Part shown: one piece after another, positions 41,364-50,586 of the stretch
How positions within the stretch are numbered: the first letter of the stretch is position 1
Layout of the letters: each line of letters begins with the position of its first letter
Source: Nocardioides humilatus
GTDB taxonomy: Bacteria; Actinomycetota; Actinomycetes; Propionibacteriales; Nocardioidaceae
Assembly: GCF_008373755.1 (NCBI RefSeq)
Contig: NZ_VUJV01000006.1
Coordinates: 186,001 to 250,000 of the forward strand
Length of the DNA stretch: 64,000 bases
Direction: 5' to 3'
Position numbers and translations under genes: made by a program
Notes under the pieces: model-generated
What the model saw: only the letters and a program-made list of their open reading frames with translations
Databases searched by the model: none
Told to the model about the DNA's origin: nothing

Positions 41364-43067
41364 ATGGACGCATCGGCTGATGCACGAACTCGCGACCACG
41401 TGCTCACCCTCCAACAGATGGAGCGTGCCCTGGTCAGGGCGAACGTCGACGAGCCGCAGGTGCTGACGGACTACGAGATCCGGCGGCTGCGGTACCTGAT
41501 CTCCTTCGCCCGCCTGACCGTGTTCGAACCCGGCGCTGCGGGTGAGGGGCGGCGTAGCGGTCGCGGAGAGGTCGATCTCACTGCGGAGCTGGCGCCGCTG
41601 CGCGAGAGGGTCGTCGCTCGGCTCCGAGGTCCGCTGCGGACGGAGACGGAACCATCGCGTCGGCTGCTCGCGTCCCGCGAGGCCTACTACGAACTCGAGC
41701 AGCTTCTTGATGAAGGGCGAAGGGACGTCATCCGGCGGCACTCCTCAAGGTTCTCGGCCGCCGAGCTCGACGCCGAGGTCGGCGTCAAGAACCTGGTTCT
41801 CGTGCTGGGCGGAGGCGGTGGGGCTGGTTTCGTCTACCTCGGCGCCTACCGGGCGCTTGCCGATGCCGGTCTGCTCCCGGACTACCTGATGGGCTCATCG
41901 ATCGGGGCTGTCCTTGGTGCCGTTCTCTCTCGGGAACTGCCGGTGCCGACAGGCGAGTACGTCGAGTTCGCCCGGTCACTGACGTACCGGAGCCTGCTCG
42001 GCCCGGAGCCCCCGCGACGGCACGGTCTTGCCGGCCTCATGTCCCTACGTTTCGACGAGTTCGCCGGGCCGATTTTCGAGCGGGACGATGGCCGCCAGAT
42101 GCGGCTGCACGAGACGGTCATCCCGTTCGACGTCGTCGTGGCAGGCGTACACCGGCAGCTTTTCTCAAGACTGCCCTCGTCCTTCCGGCGTCGAGACCTG
42201 GCCCGGCTGCAGCTCGACAACCTCCCGGTGAGGCCGAGTGGTCTCGGGCCGCAGGCCGTGGGCAGGCTGTGGCAGGTCGCCTCGTTTATCGACACGCGCA
42301 TGGTGAAACCGATCGTGCTGGGTGGCGACGACCTGACCCGACAGTTGAACGTGGTCGACGCGGCGTCGTTCTCTGCGGCGATCCCAGGCGTTCTGCACCA
42401 CGAGACGAAGGATCCGGCCATGGTGCCGATCCTCGACGAGCTGATGGCGACTCGCGACGTTGCTGCGCTGGTCGATGGGTTCGCTGCGAGCAACGTCCCT
42501 GCTGAACAGGCCTGGATCATGGTGCAGCGTGGCCGGCTGGGGAGCCGCAACGCGGCGTTCCTCGCGCTGGACTGCTTCCACCCGCAACTCGACCCGCGGC
42601 ACCTGTGGCTCACTCCGATCACTCGTGCGGTCAGCCTTCAGATGGTGCGGAACCTGCCCTACTGCGACCACCTCCTCCAGATGTCACCCACGCTGTCGCC
42701 GTTGAACCTGGCGCCCAGTGATGCTGCCCTGGACCGAGCCCTCACGTGGGGTAGTGAGTCGATGACGGCAGCACTTCCCTTTGTCACGGCGATGACCGAG
42801 ACCGTGTGGTGGGAGGGTGAGCGACCGTCCAGCGACCGAGAGCGCCCGACGGGCCACGGCCGATTGCGAGCGATGCGCACCCTTCTGGGGGACCGCTTCA
42901 GGACTGGACTGGCCGCCCCGAGTCACAGTGCTCCTGCACGTGAGCGAGAAACTTCTGGAAGGTCCAGTCGAGCTGGGCGACGTCGTGCGGGTGCTCGAGC
43001 TGCTCGAACCCGACCAGGAGGAATAGCCCCATGTGGGCGTAGTTCCTGGCCGTCTCCGGATCGGTGA
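41364..43067 (+). CDS. Patatin-like phospholipase
   Basis: 567 residues. Oxyanion loop LVLGGGGGAGFVYLGAYRAL (about 148-167), nucleophile MGSSIGAVLG (about 176-185), and a D-G of the catalytic dyad in ALVDGFAASN (about 372-381). It should cleave acyl esters, perhaps releasing the substrate from lipid or esters. The start may be ATG 41364 or GTG 41361. The last ~57 codons overlap the convergent TetR gene and are Arg/Ser/Ala-rich, so the native end was probably near residue 510 and the original stop is gone. Confidence 0.85.
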   Translation: MDASADARTRDHVLTLQQMERALVRANVDEPQVLTDYEIRRLRYLISFARLTVFEPGAAGEGRRSGRGEVDLTAELAPLRERVVARLRGPLRTETEPSRRLLASREAYYELEQLLDEGRRDVIRRHSSRFSAAELDAEVGVKNLVLVLGGGGGAGFVYLGAYRALADAGLLPDYLMGSSIGAVLGAVLSRELPVPTGEYVEFARSLTYRSLLGPEPPRRHGLAGLMSLRFDEFAGPIFERDDGRQMRLHETVIPFDVVVAGVHRQLFSRLPSSFRRRDLARLQLDNLPVRPSGLGPQAVGRLWQVASFIDTRMVKPIVLGGDDLTRQLNVVDAASFSAAIPGVLHHETKDPAMVPILDELMATRDVAALVDGFAASNVPAEQAWIMVQRGRLGSRNAAFLALDCFHPQLDPRHLWLTPITRAVSLQMVRNLPYCDHLLQMSPTLSPLNLAPSDAALDRALTWGSESMTAALPFVTAMTETVWWEGERPSSDRERPTGHGRLRAMRTLLGDRFRTGLAAPSHSAPARERETSGRSSRAGRRRAGARAARTRPGGIAPCGRSSWPSPDR

Positions 43068-43464
43068 AGAGCTCGTGCATGGCCGCGGTCGTCACCGCCA
43101 GTCGCTGCTCGTCGACGTCCTGCTGGACGGCCGCGACGTCCTCGTCGTTGGCCGTCCAGGTCCGGATGGCAGCTTCGGCTCGGTGAGGAAGGTCGAGGGT
43201 GGCCTTCCGGAGCTCGTGGAGTCGGACCAGGGGATCGGGCAGTCGGTCCGCCATGGCGACTAGCTCGAGGGTGCGCGACTGGCGCCACGCCTCGAGGAGG
43301 TCGGTCTTGAAGGCCAGCCAGTTCGGAAAGTGCCGGTAGAACGAGCCCGTGGTCACCCCCAGGAGGTCACACAGCCTGCCTTGCTTCAGGCCGACATAGC
43401 CCTCGGTCGCCAGGATCTGCATCGCCGCCTCGAAGAAGTCATCGCGATTCCGCTGCCTGCGCAC
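42898..43464 (-). CDS. TetR regulator
   Basis: About 188 residues. HTH about 8-52: GLKQGRLCDLLGVTTGSFYR, then HFPNWLAF. The GTG at 43464 has GAGGAG upstream and is preferred over the GTG at 43476. It is divergent from the acyl-CoA ligase at 43591, whose promoter carries a 22-bp perfect palindrome that is the obvious binding site. The tail (LDWTFQKFLAHVQEHCDSG) ends within the overlap with the patatin gene. Confidence 0.88.
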   Translation of the reverse strand: MRRQRNRDDFFEAAMQILATEGYVGLKQGRLCDLLGVTTGSFYRHFPNWLAFKTDLLEAWRQSRTLELVAMADRLPDPLVRLHELRKATLDLPHRAEAAIRTWTANDEDVAAVQQDVDEQRLAVTTAAMHELFTDPETARNYAHMGLFLLVGFEQLEHPHDVAQLDWTFQKFLAHVQEHCDSGRPVQS

Positions 43465-43518
43465 GGGTCTCCTCACCAGAACTCGTTGGACCCCGAACGT
43501 ATCCCGAAACCGTGACGA

Positions 43519-43530
43519 ACAAACGCTTGT
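43519..43530. promoter_or_regulatory. Second operator motif, shared with the carboxylase promoter
   Basis: ACAAACGCTTGT (arms ACAA/TTGT). The same 12-mer occurs at 50594-50605, and flanking bases also match when one site is inverted. It abuts the 22-bp palindrome and overlaps the -35 (TTGTAC, 43527-43532). Confidence 0.65.
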
Positions 43531-43551
43531 ACGGTAAGTCGACTTACCGTA
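43530..43551. promoter_or_regulatory. 22-bp perfect palindrome, TetR operator
   Basis: TACGGTAAGTC followed by its exact reverse complement. It fills the spacer between TTGTAC (43527-43532) and TATCGT (43550-43555, 17-bp spacing), a position where a bound TetR protein blocks polymerase. Confidence 0.85.
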
Positions 43552-43590
43552 TCGTGGCGGCCGCCACAGGAATCATCAGGAGGCAAGTTC

Positions 43591-45126
43591 ATGTATCCGG
43601 GCACGACTGCAGCACTCGAACCCGACAAGCCGGCCGTGATCATGTCCGGCTCCGGGCGGTCGCTCACCTACGGCGAGCTCGAGGACAGGTCCGCCCGACT
43701 TGCTCGGGCACTGCACGACCTCGGCCTGCGCACTGGCGATGTTGTCGCGCTGATCACCGACAACACCCCGGAGGCGTTGGAGGTCTACTGGGCCGCGCTG
43801 CGTTCTGGCCTCTACCTCACGACGGTGAACCACCACCTGACCCCGGGGGAGGCGGCCTACATCGTCAACGACAGCGGCGCTCGGGTCGTCATCGCGTCCG
43901 CGGAGCTGGAAGGCCTCGCAGTCGGGGTCGCCGGCCAGACCACGGAGGTCACGCACCGGATCTGCTTCGGCGGCACCGTGGAGGGGCACGCGTCGTACGA
44001 GGAGGTGCTTGCCGGCGCGGGCGAGCCCCTTGCGGCCATGCCGCGCGGCGGCGAGATGCTCTACTCCTCCGGCACCACGGGCTCGCCGAAGGGCGTACGT
44101 CCGCCGCTGCTGCCCCTGCAGGTGGACGAGCCTGGCGAACCGTTCACGGCGATCGCGCCGATGGCGTTCGGCTTCGGTACCGACACCGTCTACCTCTCCA
44201 CGGCACCGATCTATCACGCGGCGCCCCTGCGCTTCTGCGGCGTCGTGCACGCCCACGGCGGGACCGTCGTGATGATGGAGAAGTTCGATGCCGAGGGGTT
44301 GCTCCGGGCGGTCCAGGACCACGCCGTCACCCATCTGCAGGTCGTCCCGACGATGTTCGTCCGCATCCTGCAGCTGCCCGACGACGCACGAACCGGCTTC
44401 GACATGTCGTCGCTCCGGATGGCCATCCACGCCGCTGCCCCCTGCCCGCCTGACGTGAAGGAGGCCATGATCGCGCTCTGGGGGCCGATCCTGCTCGAGT
44501 ACTACGGCTCCACCGAGGGCAATGGTTTCGCGTTCATCACGACCGAGGAATGGCTCCGAAAGCGCGGGTCGGTCGGCACCAGCAAGCTGGGTCCGGTCCA
44601 CATCTGCGACGACGAGGGTGAGGTCCTTCCGGTCGGCGAGGTCGGCACGATCTACTTCGAGCGTGACCGGGTCATGTTCGAGTACCACAACGACCCGGCG
44701 AAGACCGCGGCATCCCGCCACCCGCGTCACGAGTTGTGGTCCGCCGTCGGCGACCTCGGCTACGTCGACGAGGACGGCTACCTCTTCCTCACCGACCGCA
44801 AGGCCTTCGTCATCATCTCCGGCGGCGTCAACATCTATCCCCAAGAGATCGAGAACGTCCTCACCCTGCATCCTGCCGTCTACGACGTCGCGGTGATCGG
44901 GGTGCCGGACCCCGTCTTCGGCGAGCAGGTCAAGGCCGTCGTCCAGCTCCGCGCGGGACACGTGGGCAGTCCGGAGCTGGCTGCCGACATCACGGCCTAT
45001 GTCCACGACCGCCTCGCGTCCTTCAAGGTTCCTCGTTCGGTCGACTTCGTCGACTCACTTCCGCGCTCCGCCACTGGAAAGCTCGTCAAAGGCGAGCTCA
45101 TGAAGATCTACCTGGAAAGGGTCTGA
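43591..45126 (+). CDS. Acyl-CoA synthetase (AMP-forming)
   Basis: 511 residues. MLYSSGTTGSPKGVRPPL (about 154-171), EYYGSTEGNG (about 303-312), FVIISGGVNIYPQEIENV (about 405-422) and RSATGKLVKGELM (about 491-503). The A3 and A8 motifs match the fatty/aromatic acid ligase group. AGGAGG precedes the ATG. First gene of the second island block, with the P450 only two bases downstream, so this ligase should activate the acid produced by that P450 and the aldehyde dehydrogenase. Confidence 0.92.
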   Translation: MYPGTTAALEPDKPAVIMSGSGRSLTYGELEDRSARLARALHDLGLRTGDVVALITDNTPEALEVYWAALRSGLYLTTVNHHLTPGEAAYIVNDSGARVVIASAELEGLAVGVAGQTTEVTHRICFGGTVEGHASYEEVLAGAGEPLAAMPRGGEMLYSSGTTGSPKGVRPPLLPLQVDEPGEPFTAIAPMAFGFGTDTVYLSTAPIYHAAPLRFCGVVHAHGGTVVMMEKFDAEGLLRAVQDHAVTHLQVVPTMFVRILQLPDDARTGFDMSSLRMAIHAAAPCPPDVKEAMIALWGPILLEYYGSTEGNGFAFITTEEWLRKRGSVGTSKLGPVHICDDEGEVLPVGEVGTIYFERDRVMFEYHNDPAKTAASRHPRHELWSAVGDLGYVDEDGYLFLTDRKAFVIISGGVNIYPQEIENVLTLHPAVYDVAVIGVPDPVFGEQVKAVVQLRAGHVGSPELAADITAYVHDRLASFKVPRSVDFVDSLPRSATGKLVKGELMKIYLERV

Positions 45127-45128
45127 TC

Positions 45129-46382
45129 GTGACCATCGCTCCCACCAAACGGCCGTACGACCCCCTGGACGTCGCCGCCTACAGCTTCTGGGACCAGCCC
45201 GCGGAGGGTCGCGACGCGGTGTGGCGCGAGCTGCGTCGTGAGCGGCCGATCAGCTGGCACCGTCCGATCGAGGGCGGCATGATGGCTCCGGAGAACGACG
45301 GCGTCTGGGTCGTGACCACCCAAGAGCTGATCAAGGAGGTCAGCCTCAACCCGGCGATCTTCTGCTCCGGCGAGGGCACCATGTTCGAGGAGGTGCCGCC
45401 GGACGTCAACGAGGCAGCAGCCTCGTTCCTGGGCATGGACGCCCCGCGTCACGGGCAGCTGCGCAGGTTGGTCAGCTCCGCCTTCACTCCGCGGCGCGTC
45501 GAGCAGATCCACGCCCAGGTCAAGGTTCAGGCCCGCGAGATCGTGGACCACTTGATCGAGGTAGGGGAGGGTGATTTCGTCGACCTGGTGTCCAAGCGAC
45601 TGCCGATGTGGACCATCAACGAGCTCCTCGGCTTCGACGCGCAGCAGCGCCAGGAGGCGGCATCGTGGGCGAACGAGCTGGTGTCCTGGGCGGACGAGGA
45701 CGTCGCCGCCGGGCGTGAACCGGGGGAGGTGCTCAACGACGCGTTGATCGCGCTGCTCCGGTTGGGCTACGACTTCGCGGAGAAGCGCCGTCGCGCGCCC
45801 GCGAACGACCTGATGACCGGCCTCGTCCAGGCTGAGGTGGACGGTCAGAAGTTGACCGACGACGAGATCGCATCGTTCTTCGTGCTGCTCTCGGTCGCCG
45901 GCAACGACACCACCCGGCACACCATCAGCCTCACCGCGCGGGCGCTCCAACAGTTCCCTGAGCAGCGTGCTCTCCTGCTCGAGGACTACGCCGGCCGCAT
46001 CGACGTCGCCATGGATGAGTTCGTCCGCTGGGCCACGCCCGTGATGACCTTCCGGCGCACAGCGACGCGTGACACGGTCCTGGGCGGACAGGAGATCAAG
46101 GAGGGCGAGTGGGTCGCCATGGTCTTCTCCTCAGGCAACCGTGATGAGCGGGTATACGCCGATCCCGACGTCTTCGACATCACTCGCAACCCCAATCCGC
46201 ACGTCGGTTTCGGCGCAGGCGGGCCCCACTTCTGCATGGGTCAGTTCCTCGCGAAGATGCAGATCCGCGAGATCTTCGACCAGCTGCTCCACCGGGTTCC
46301 CACGATGGAGCTCGGCGAGCCGACCTACCTGACCGGCAACTTCGTCCGCGCGGTGCGCAGCATGCCCGTCGTCATCCGCTGA
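45129..46382 (+). CDS. Cytochrome P450, CYP124/125/142-like
   Basis: 417 residues. I-helix SVAGNDTTRHTIS (about 257-269), K-helix region with EFVRWATPVMTFRRTATRDT, heme loop VGFGAGGPHFCMGQFLAKMQ (about 358-377). The sequence style is that of P450s that hydroxylate terminal methyl groups of steroid side chains and methyl-branched lipids. GGAAAGGG lies before the GTG. The following genes supply aldehyde dehydrogenase, carrier, ferredoxin and reductase: a complete oxidation set. Confidence 0.93.
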   Translation: MTIAPTKRPYDPLDVAAYSFWDQPAEGRDAVWRELRRERPISWHRPIEGGMMAPENDGVWVVTTQELIKEVSLNPAIFCSGEGTMFEEVPPDVNEAAASFLGMDAPRHGQLRRLVSSAFTPRRVEQIHAQVKVQAREIVDHLIEVGEGDFVDLVSKRLPMWTINELLGFDAQQRQEAASWANELVSWADEDVAAGREPGEVLNDALIALLRLGYDFAEKRRRAPANDLMTGLVQAEVDGQKLTDDEIASFFVLLSVAGNDTTRHTISLTARALQQFPEQRALLLEDYAGRIDVAMDEFVRWATPVMTFRRTATRDTVLGGQEIKEGEWVAMVFSSGNRDERVYADPDVFDITRNPNPHVGFGAGGPHFCMGQFLAKMQIREIFDQLLHRVPTMELGEPTYLTGNFVRAVRSMPVVIR

Positions 46383-46408
46383 AGCACCTGCCCAACTGAG
46401 GAGATCCC

Positions 46409-47812
46409 ATGACAACCATCGAGACGACCGCTGGCCCGGCGATCAGCAGCGATCTCGCTGCCACCCTGGGCACGCTGCGCGAGGTTCACCACACCGCGCG
46501 CACCCGGCCGCTGGCGTGGCGTGAGGCGCAGCTCAAGGGCATCGCCGCGATGCTCGAGGAGCGCGAGGTGGAGTTCACCGACGCATTGACCGCAGATCTT
46601 GGTCGCGGTGCTGACGAGTCCTACCTGGGCGACATCGCCGGAACCAACGGCGAGATCGCCTACGCGCTCAAGCACCTCAGGCGCTGGGTCAGGCCGAGCA
46701 AGGTCGGCCTGCCTCTTGCGCAGCTGCCCGGGCGCGCCAGCGTCGCGTACGAACCACTCGGGACCGTGCTGATCATCGGCCCGTGGAACTACCCGGTCTA
46801 CCTGACCCTGAGTCCGCTGGTCGCCGCCCTGTCGGCTGGCAATTGCGCCGTCGTCAAGCCGTCGGAGCACGCACCAGCCACTTCCGCCGTGCTCGCCCGA
46901 CGCCTTCCGGAGTACGTCGACAGCGACGCGGTGAAGGTGATCGAAGGCGGGCCCGAGGTCACGCAGGAGCTGCTGGGGCTGGGGTTCGACCATGCCCTCT
47001 TCACCGGCGGCACGGACGTCGGCAGGCTCGTCCTGGCCGGTGCCGCGTCGAGCCTGACCCCGGTGACCCTGGAGCTCGGCGGCAAGTGCCCGGCGCTCGT
47101 TGCTCCCGACGCTGACCTCGACGTCGTGGCCCGCCGGATCGCCTGGGTGAAGCTGATGAACTCAGGGCAGATGTGCATCGCCCCGGATCACGTGATCGTG
47201 CACTCCTCGGTCAAGGACGCACTGGTCTCTCGCATCGTCGAGACGCTCAAGGAGTTCCGCTCTGATCTGCCGGATGCCGGCCAGCGGATCGTCAACGAGC
47301 GGCAGTTCGACAGGCTCAAGGGCTACCTCGACGCCACCCGGGGCACGGTGGTGGCGGGCGGCGGCCACGACCGCGCGGCGCTGACGATCGAGCCGACCGT
47401 GATCCTCGACCCGGCGGCCGACGAGCCGTCGATGAGCGAGGAGATCTTCGGACCGATCCTCCCGATCGTCACCTACGACTCGCTCGACGACGTGATCGCA
47501 GGGGCGAAGCGCAAGCCGAAGCCGCTTGCCTTCTACCTGTTCTCCGGGTCGAAGCAGACCCAGCAGCGGGTGATCGACGAGGTATCCGCGGGAGCGGTCG
47601 TCGTCAACCATGTCGCCCAGCACTGCCTGATCCCTGGCCTGCCTCTCGGTGGGGTCGGAGCCAGCGGCATGGGCGCCTACCACGGCAGGTTCGGCTTCGA
47701 GACCTTCAGTCACCGCAAGGCCGTGCTGGTCAAGCGGTTCAAGCCGGACCTCAAGTTCGTCTACCCGCCGTACACGGAGAAGACGCTCAAGCTGCTGCGC
47801 CGGCTGGCCTGA
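46409..47812 (+). CDS. Aldehyde dehydrogenase (class 3-like, short)
   Basis: 467 residues. NAD site IIGPWNYPVYLTLSPLVAAL (about 118-137), catalytic glutamate in TLELGGKCPALV (about 219-230), nucleophile cysteine in NSGQMCIAPDHV (about 248-259). The C-terminus ends in a basic/hydrophobic tail (TEKTLKLLRRLA), as in membrane-associated fatty aldehyde dehydrogenases. It should oxidise the aldehyde formed after terminal hydroxylation by the neighbouring P450 to a carboxylate. Shine-Dalgarno GAGGAG. Confidence 0.93.
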   Translation: MTTIETTAGPAISSDLAATLGTLREVHHTARTRPLAWREAQLKGIAAMLEEREVEFTDALTADLGRGADESYLGDIAGTNGEIAYALKHLRRWVRPSKVGLPLAQLPGRASVAYEPLGTVLIIGPWNYPVYLTLSPLVAALSAGNCAVVKPSEHAPATSAVLARRLPEYVDSDAVKVIEGGPEVTQELLGLGFDHALFTGGTDVGRLVLAGAASSLTPVTLELGGKCPALVAPDADLDVVARRIAWVKLMNSGQMCIAPDHVIVHSSVKDALVSRIVETLKEFRSDLPDAGQRIVNERQFDRLKGYLDATRGTVVAGGGHDRAALTIEPTVILDPAADEPSMSEEIFGPILPIVTYDSLDDVIAGAKRKPKPLAFYLFSGSKQTQQRVIDEVSAGAVVVNHVAQHCLIPGLPLGGVGASGMGAYHGRFGFETFSHRKAVLVKRFKPDLKFVYPPYTEKTLKLLRRLA

Positions 47813-47849
47813 CGCCCACGTCCACAACGATCGAGAACGAGAGAATCCC

Positions 47850-48251
47850 ATGACATTCGCCAACAGCGACGAGGTCCGCCACTACCTGGGCGGCATCTTC
47901 CAGAAGGCATTCAATGACCCGGAGATCGGGCAGAAGCTCGTGGCTACCGGCATCGTGCTGCAGCTCGACTACTCCGAGCCGGACTCCACGTTCGTCGTGG
48001 ACATGGCCAGTCGACGGGTGGGCCCGGCTGCCGACCTGCCGCAGCCGACCGCGACCATGTCCATGGCCGCCACCACCGGCAACGGCTACTGGCAGGGCAA
48101 GGTCAACCTTCCGCTCGCGATGGCCAAGGGCCACATCAAGATCTCGGGCAACATCGCGTCGCTGCTCAAACTCGCTCCGATGACCCGCAAGCTCTACCCG
48201 GCGTACATCGAGACCCTGAAGAGCGACGGTCGCGAGGACCTGCTCGTTTGA
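47850..48251 (+). CDS. SCP2 sterol-carrier-like protein
   Basis: 133 residues. SCP2 fold: FQLDYSEPDSTF-like strands (VLQLDYSEPDSTFVVDMASR), then YWQGKVNLPLAMAKGHIKIS and a C-terminal KLAPMTRKLYPAYIETLKSD. These small proteins bind acyl-CoAs, sterols or other lipids in a hydrophobic tunnel. Inside a P450 cluster it probably presents or carries a water-insoluble substrate. GAACGAGAGAATCCC gives a weak Shine-Dalgarno. Confidence 0.85.
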   Translation: MTFANSDEVRHYLGGIFQKAFNDPEIGQKLVATGIVLQLDYSEPDSTFVVDMASRRVGPAADLPQPTATMSMAATTGNGYWQGKVNLPLAMAKGHIKISGNIASLLKLAPMTRKLYPAYIETLKSDGREDLLV

Positions 48252-48275
48252 GCCCGACAACGAAAGGCCTGTGAC

Positions 48276-48497
48276 GTGAAGATCTCAGTCGACTACGAGA
48301 AGTGCACCGGGCTCGGCATCTGCGAGTCCCTGGCCCCGGACGTGTTCGAGGTTGATGACTCAGGCGCCCTCGTACTCCTCAAGGAATCGCTGAGCGACGA
48401 GGAGCGGGAAGCCGTGGAGGCGGCCGTCGCCGCATGTCCGACAGAGGCGCTGCGGCTTCACAGTGTGGTGACGACGCCATCGGTCGCGAGGCCGTGA
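48276..48497 (+). CDS. 3Fe-4S ferredoxin of the P450 system
   Basis: 73 residues. Cluster ligands: CTGLGIC (Cys ~10 and ~16) and the final CP in AAVAACPTEAL (Cys ~54). With only three cysteines in the pattern C-x5-C...C-P, it binds [3Fe-4S], the standard actinobacterial P450 redox partner. Its TGA overlaps the ferredoxin reductase GTG as GTGA. It probably serves the P450 three genes upstream and possibly the two at 27738 and 34056, which lack their own. Confidence 0.93.
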   Translation: MKISVDYEKCTGLGICESLAPDVFEVDDSGALVLLKESLSDEEREAVEAAVAACPTEALRLHSVVTTPSVARP

Positions 48498-49723
48498 GCG
48501 TGGAGAGCCTCGTCGTCGTTGGTGCTTCGCTGGCCGGCCTGCGGGCCGTGGAGACCGCCCGCAAGGACGGATTCACCGGCCGGGTCACGCTGATCGGCGC
48601 TGAGAAGCACCTGCCCTACGACCGGCCACCGCTGTCGAAGGCGTTCCTGGATCGCGGCGAGGACGAGCTAGCGCCACCGCGCCCGTTCTACCGCGACGAG
48701 CGGTTCTTCATCGAAGACCTGGACGTCGATCTCCTCCTCGGGTCGCCGGCAACCGCACTCGACCCGGCAGCCAAGACGGTGTACATCGGCAACCGGGGCG
48801 TGGCCTACGACGCGGTCGTGCTGGCGACGGGGTCTGGCGCTCGCCGCCTGCCCGGCACGGAGCTGCTGTCCGGGGTCCACGCGTTGCGCACCCTCGACGA
48901 TGCCGAGGCGCTTCGCGACGCGTTGGCAGACGGTGGACCCGTCGTCGTGGTCGGTGGCGGCTTCATCGGCTCGGAGATCGCCTCGTCGGCACGCAAGCGC
49001 GGGTTCGACGTGACGATCGTCGAGGCGACTCCCGCCCCGTTGGCTCGTGCGATCGGCGCAGACATGGGAGCCGCGATCGCGTCCCTGCACTATCGCAACG
49101 GCACCACGCTGCTCTGCGGCACCGGGGTCGAGGCCATCGAGGGTGGTGGCCACGTCGAGCGCGTCGTGCTCACCGACGGGAGGACCCTTCCCGCCGCCAT
49201 CGTGGTGGCCGGCATCGGGTCGGTCCCCGCCGTCGAGTGGCTCGACGGCTCGGGGCTGACGCTCGACAACGGCATCGTGTGTGACGAGACCCTGTGGACC
49301 GGCGTCGAAGGGGTGTACGCCGCCGGCGACGTGGCCCGGTGGCCTAATCCGACGTTCGGGTCCCTGCAACGCATGGAGAACTGGACCGCGGCAGCGGAGC
49401 AGGGCGCACGTGCCGTGCGCAACGCGCTCGACCCGGCCCGGGCGCAGCCGTACGCGACCGTGCCGTACTACTGGTCGGACTGGTACGGCGACCGCATCCA
49501 GTTCGTCGGGGTCCCGGACGCTGACGAGGTGGCCTGGGTGGAGGGTGCTGTCGATGACGACGGCCGCTGGGTCGTGTTGTACCGGGCGGGGGAACGCCTG
49601 GTCGGGGCACTTACCGTGCGGGCGCCTTCGGAGATCATGAAGTACCGCGGGCTGATTCAACGCGGAGCGTCGTGGGTCGACGCCCTGGAGTTCGCGACCT
49701 CGCGCCATCGCGCTCGCGCGTAA
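48494..49723 (+). CDS. Ferredoxin reductase (FAD, NAD(P)H)
   Basis: 409 residues. FAD motif VVVGASLAGLRAVETARKDG (about 7-26), NAD motif VVVVGGGFIGSEIASSARKR (about 154-173), GVYAAGDVARWPN (about 274-286), and a C-terminal reductase domain with YYWSDWYGDRIQFVG. Putidaredoxin-reductase type. GTG at 48494 chosen for its GTGA overlap with the ferredoxin; an in-frame GTG at 48500 is possible. Completes the electron chain NAD(P)H to ferredoxin to P450. Confidence 0.93.
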   Translation: MSVESLVVVGASLAGLRAVETARKDGFTGRVTLIGAEKHLPYDRPPLSKAFLDRGEDELAPPRPFYRDERFFIEDLDVDLLLGSPATALDPAAKTVYIGNRGVAYDAVVLATGSGARRLPGTELLSGVHALRTLDDAEALRDALADGGPVVVVGGGFIGSEIASSARKRGFDVTIVEATPAPLARAIGADMGAAIASLHYRNGTTLLCGTGVEAIEGGGHVERVVLTDGRTLPAAIVVAGIGSVPAVEWLDGSGLTLDNGIVCDETLWTGVEGVYAAGDVARWPNPTFGSLQRMENWTAAAEQGARAVRNALDPARAQPYATVPYYWSDWYGDRIQFVGVPDADEVAWVEGAVDDDGRWVVLYRAGERLVGALTVRAPSEIMKYRGLIQRGASWVDALEFATSRHRARA

Positions 49724-49835
49724 CTGCCGTAGTCGGTCGGTGCCTGCAGTGCTGGCGCGGCTCGCCGACGAACTCGGTGTGGCTCGCGTGCGGCGGGGAC
49801 CGGTTCGTAGGATGTGAGCGAGCAGGAGGTGCCGG

Positions 49836-50465
49836 GTGGCGGTCAGGACGAACCGAGGGCGTTCCAAGGGCAAGGCCCGGGGTCCGGTGGGGAGCACCTC
49901 GGACGCGATCTACCGAGCTGCAGAGGACCTCTTCTTCGAGCGGGGGTACGGCGGCACGACCCTGCGTGATGTCGCGGACGCGGTCGACCTGCAGGTGGGC
50001 AGCCTGTACAACCACATTGAGTCGAAGGAAGCACTGCTCTTCGCGATCATGAAGAGTTCTCTCGACGGCGTGCTATCGGCAGTCGATGCCGCTGTTGACG
50101 GCGTCGAGGAGCCCCTGCTCCGGCTCGAGGCCTTCATGAAGGCGACGATCGGGTACTACGGGACCCACATGCGGGAGTCGTTCATCGGCAGCACTGAGCT
50201 GCGGAGCCTTCCGACGGTCAGCCGTAGGAAGATCCAGAAGCTGCGCGACGCCTATGAGGATCGACTCATCCGCATCCTTGAGGACGCCGTCGCGCAGGGA
50301 GCGGACATCCCCCACGTGACGATGGCGGCGTACGCCCTCATCGCGATCAGCTCGCACGTTGCGTCGTGGTACCACGAGGATGGTCCACTGAGTCTGGACG
50401 AGGTCGCCGACCAGCTCGTGCGTACCTACGCGCCCCTCGCCGCTCTTCGTGCGCCGATCCGTTAG
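49836..50465 (+). CDS. TetR regulator
   Basis: 209 residues. HTH about 25-70: GYGGTTLRDVADAVDLQVGS, then LYNHIESKEALL. The sequence resembles TetR regulators of acyl-CoA/fatty acid genes (KstR2/FadR-like C-terminal TetR_C). AGGAGGT lies five bases before the GTG; a TAGGAT -10 lies at 49808-49813, giving a leader of ~16 bases. It precedes the carboxylase operon in the same direction; the site at 50594-50605 is its likely operator. Confidence 0.9.
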   Translation: MAVRTNRGRSKGKARGPVGSTSDAIYRAAEDLFFERGYGGTTLRDVADAVDLQVGSLYNHIESKEALLFAIMKSSLDGVLSAVDAAVDGVEEPLLRLEAFMKATIGYYGTHMRESFIGSTELRSLPTVSRRKIQKLRDAYEDRLIRILEDAVAQGADIPHVTMAAYALIAISSHVASWYHEDGPLSLDEVADQLVRTYAPLAALRAPIR

Positions 50466-50586
50466 GGCCACCGCCCCACATCGGTGATCGCCGCCGGCAT
50501 TTTCGAGAGCCGCCGGACGCCCGTGTCGTCGACCCGCTCGTAGCTCCGAGCCGCGGCGCGGTGTGTGCTCGTTGGTTTGCATCCAC

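Noticed and set aside
43512-44453. Plus-strand frame beginning MTNKRLYGKS before the acyl-CoA ligase
   Set aside because: Its first codons are only the operator sequence read as protein (the inverted site at 50.6 kb gives nearly the same text); the rest is a shadow of the ligase gene.
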